A stretch of DNA of 5,580 nucleotides, taken from positions 1 to 5,580 of the forward strand of contig CAMVOG010000162.1 of assembly GCA_947169005.1 (NCBI GenBank), in the 5' to 3' direction. The position numbers and the translations under genes were made by a program. The stretch comes from an uncultured Clostridia bacterium (GTDB lineage: Bacteria > Bacillota > Clostridia > Oscillospirales > Oscillospiraceae). Each line of letters begins with the position of its first letter. Within the stretch, counting starts at the first letter, position 1. Shown in pieces: positions 4,492-5,580 of the stretch. Below the pieces are notes generated by a model. That model did not search any database, was not told where the DNA came from, and saw only the letters and a program-made list of their open reading frames with translations.

Positions 4492-4980
4492 GTGGACTTT
4501 GAAAGCGTTTATAACGAGTATTTCAGGGACGTGTACCGCTGCCTGCGGGCCCTGGGAGCGGATGAGCCCTTGGCGGAGGAGCTGACCCAGGAGACATTTT
4601 TCAAGGTACTCAAGGCTCTGGACCGCTTTGACGGGAGCAAGGATATCCGCGCCTGGCTTTTCACCATCGCCCGCAACGCCTTTTACAGCTATTACCGGGG
4701 CCGGAAGCGCCTGGCGGAGGCGGAGCCGCCGGAGCGCCCCAGCCCGGCCCCGGCGCCCGAGGAGGCCCTGGCGGACCGGGAGCAGGCGGCGATGATCCAT
4801 CGCTGCCTGCACGAAATGGCGGAGCCCTACAAGGAGGTTTTTACCCTGCGGGTCCTGGGGGAGCTGTCCTTTGAGCAGATCGGGAGCCTGTTCGGGAAGA
4901 GCGCGGGCTGGGCCCGGGTGGTCTATTACCGGGCGCGCCGGGAGATACGGGAATATTTGGAGGGATCGGAACATGAGTGA
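4492..4980 (+). CDS. ECF-type RNA polymerase sigma factor (sigma-70 family)
   Basis: This 162-residue protein has only sigma regions 2 and 4, the typical size and layout of extracytoplasmic-function sigma factors. Region 2 (about 3-73) contains the start MDFESVYNEYFRDVY, ELTQETFFKVLKALDRF (30-46) and DIRAWLFTIARNAFYSYYRG (51-70), the core-binding and -10 recognition segments. A proline-rich linker (79-90) follows. Region 4 (about 100-156) has LSFEQIGSLFGKSAGWARVVYYRAR with the helix-turn-helix that reads the -35. A GTG start at 4492 gives the normal ECF N terminus; a GTG at 4474 would add six residues (MKGGRA) with a poor ribosome site. The stop codon overlaps the next gene by 8 nt, which indicates translational coupling to the anti-sigma factor. 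Such pairs usually respond to envelope or antimicrobial stress, but the signal here is unknown. The upstream ECF-like promoter suggests positive autoregulation. Confidence 0.95.
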   Translation: MDFESVYNEYFRDVYRCLRALGADEPLAEELTQETFFKVLKALDRFDGSKDIRAWLFTIARNAFYSYYRGRKRLAEAEPPERPSPAPAPEEALADREQAAMIHRCLHEMAEPYKEVFTLRVLGELSFEQIGSLFGKSAGWARVVYYRARREIREYLEGSEHE

Positions 4981-5554
4981 ACAGATCTGCGGCGTCGTGC
5001 GGGACCTGCTGCCCCTGTATGCGGACGGGGCGGCCTCGGCGGAAAGCGCGGCGCTGGTGGAAGCGCATCTGGAGGGCTGCCCCGCCTGCCGTGCGGAGCT
5101 GGAAAAGCTGCGAGCCTCCCTGCCCCTGCCCGCGGAAACGGACGCGGAGCCCCTGCGGGGGCTGAAAAAAAGCCTGCGCCGAAGGCGCAGGCGGGCCGTG
5201 ATCCTCACGGCGGCGGTGACGGCGCTGGCGCTGCTGGCCCTCTTCGCCGCGGCCTACGCTCCCGCCATTTTCCAGCGGGGGAATCCGCTGCCCTATCTGG
5301 CCGCCGCCGCGCGGCTGTCGGCACCGAATTCCTTCGTCCTGGTGGAGCAAAACGAGCGGGAGGCCGTGTATATCTCCCGTTTTGGGGCAGACCCGGTTTA
5401 TCTGACCGTCGCCTACGAGGGAGATCTGAGAGGTATGCAATTCCGGGAGCAGATGGGCGCGGCCTATCTTTTCTCCGATGGGGAGCGGACCGTAGCCGTG
5501 GAGTCGGAGATCTACTGGGGCCGCTGGATGGTCTGGGAAGTGCCGAGACAATAA
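4973..5554 (+). CDS. Membrane-bound zinc-finger (zf-HC2) anti-sigma factor
   Basis: This 193-residue single-pass membrane protein is expected to hold the preceding sigma factor inactive at the membrane. ATG 4973 follows GGAGGG (4959-4964) with 8-nt spacing and lies inside the sigma gene. The N-terminal cytoplasmic domain has the anti-sigma zinc-binding pattern: Cys6, then His32-x3-Cys36-x2-Cys39 (HLEGCPAC), with the usual LLPLYADG between them. Residues 65-74 are strongly basic (KKSLRRRRRR), followed by a transmembrane helix at about 75-95, giving an N-in, C-out topology. The outer domain (about 96-193) is compact and not one I recognise. It may sense the signal or serve as the site for regulated cleavage. 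The gene pair order (sigma, then anti-sigma, overlapping) is the standard arrangement. The basic juxtamembrane codons also form a strong hairpin. Confidence 0.88.
   Translation: MSEQICGVVRDLLPLYADGAASAESAALVEAHLEGCPACRAELEKLRASLPLPAETDAEPLRGLKKSLRRRRRRAVILTAAVTALALLALFAAAYAPAIFQRGNPLPYLAAAARLSAPNSFVLVEQNEREAVYISRFGADPVYLTVAYEGDLRGMQFREQMGAAYLFSDGERTVAVESEIYWGRWMVWEVPRQ
5165..5192 (-). terminator. Antisense intrinsic terminator inside the anti-sigma gene
   Basis: On the minus strand GCCTGCGCC (5192-5184) pairs perfectly with GGCGCAGGC (5180-5172). The loop region reads C-TTCG-G, the very stable UUCG-type tetraloop, and seven T residues follow (5171-5165). This is a textbook Rho-independent terminator for leftward transcription. 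On the plus strand the same bases encode the Lys-Lys-Ser-Leu-Arg-rich junction before the transmembrane helix, so coincidence with arginine codons is possible. No leftward gene or promoter is visible within the 388 nt to its right. Confidence 0.6.
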
Positions 5555-5580
5555 AAGACGGGGGTGGCGCAGGTTCATCG
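5555..5580. other. Short tail after the anti-sigma gene, no gene called
   Basis: Only 26 nt remain. No terminator is visible before the edge, so the sigma operon may continue. A GTG at 5564 starts an in-frame fragment of five codons but has a weak ribosome site and cannot be judged. Confidence 0.3.

Noticed and set aside
4342..5578. Two long minus-strand open frames opposite the sigma and anti-sigma genes
   Set aside because: Both are GC-skewed shadows without motifs, and they are crossed by the antisense terminator at 5165-5192.

Overview
The window is about 60-65% G+C by eye in its coding parts. Codons strongly favour G/C at the third position (GCC, CTG, GAC, GGC). It carries A+T-rich, Gram-positive-style promoters, strong Shine-Dalgarno sites and Firmicutes-type families: a 3D-domain cell-wall protein and an ECF sigma/zinc-finger anti-sigma pair. 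This best fits a high-GC gut clostridial lineage (Oscillospirales-like). That placement is inference; there is no marker gene here. I see no tRNA, rRNA, CRISPR array, insertion sequence or phage gene.

Layout from left to right. (1) Positions 1-199 are an intergenic region that looks divergent. A minus-strand promoter and a ribosome binding site point to a gene starting at or just beyond the left edge. A plus-strand promoter serves the first complete gene. (2) 200-1738 hold two co-directional genes, an alpha/beta-hydrolase esterase and a flavin-reductase-family protein with a TTG start. The gap between them is filled by a tandem heptanucleotide array (consensus ACTCAGT). (3) A strong bidirectional hairpin terminator (1760-1784) separates them from a convergent minus-strand gene (1803-3275) for a YjiH-family, nucleoside-recognition ('Gate') domain membrane protein. 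(4) 3276-3593 is an A+T-rich divergent control region of 318 bp. It contains a 16-bp perfect palindrome over the likely yjiH promoter, a tandem 13-bp repeat, and a textbook TTGACA-17-TATAAT promoter. That promoter drives (5) a membrane-anchored or exported 3D-domain protein (3594-4409), closed by its own terminator. (6) Immediately after that terminator a TGTAAC-N16-CGTTA element, typical of ECF promoters, precedes an ECF sigma factor (4492-4980). The sigma gene overlaps by 8 nt its predicted membrane-bound zinc-finger anti-sigma factor (4973-5554).

How the parts work together. The esterase and flavin reductase probably share one transcript. The YjiH transporter-like gene is a single unit with its own regulation. 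The sigma/anti-sigma pair forms a self-contained, probably autoregulated envelope-stress-type switch. The neighbouring 3D-domain wall protein has a housekeeping-type promoter, so it need not belong to that regulon. I did not find a convincing new multi-gene system. The most unusual signals are non-coding: the heptamer array, the palindrome and tandem repeats in the divergent region, and a near-perfect antisense intrinsic terminator inside the anti-sigma gene.
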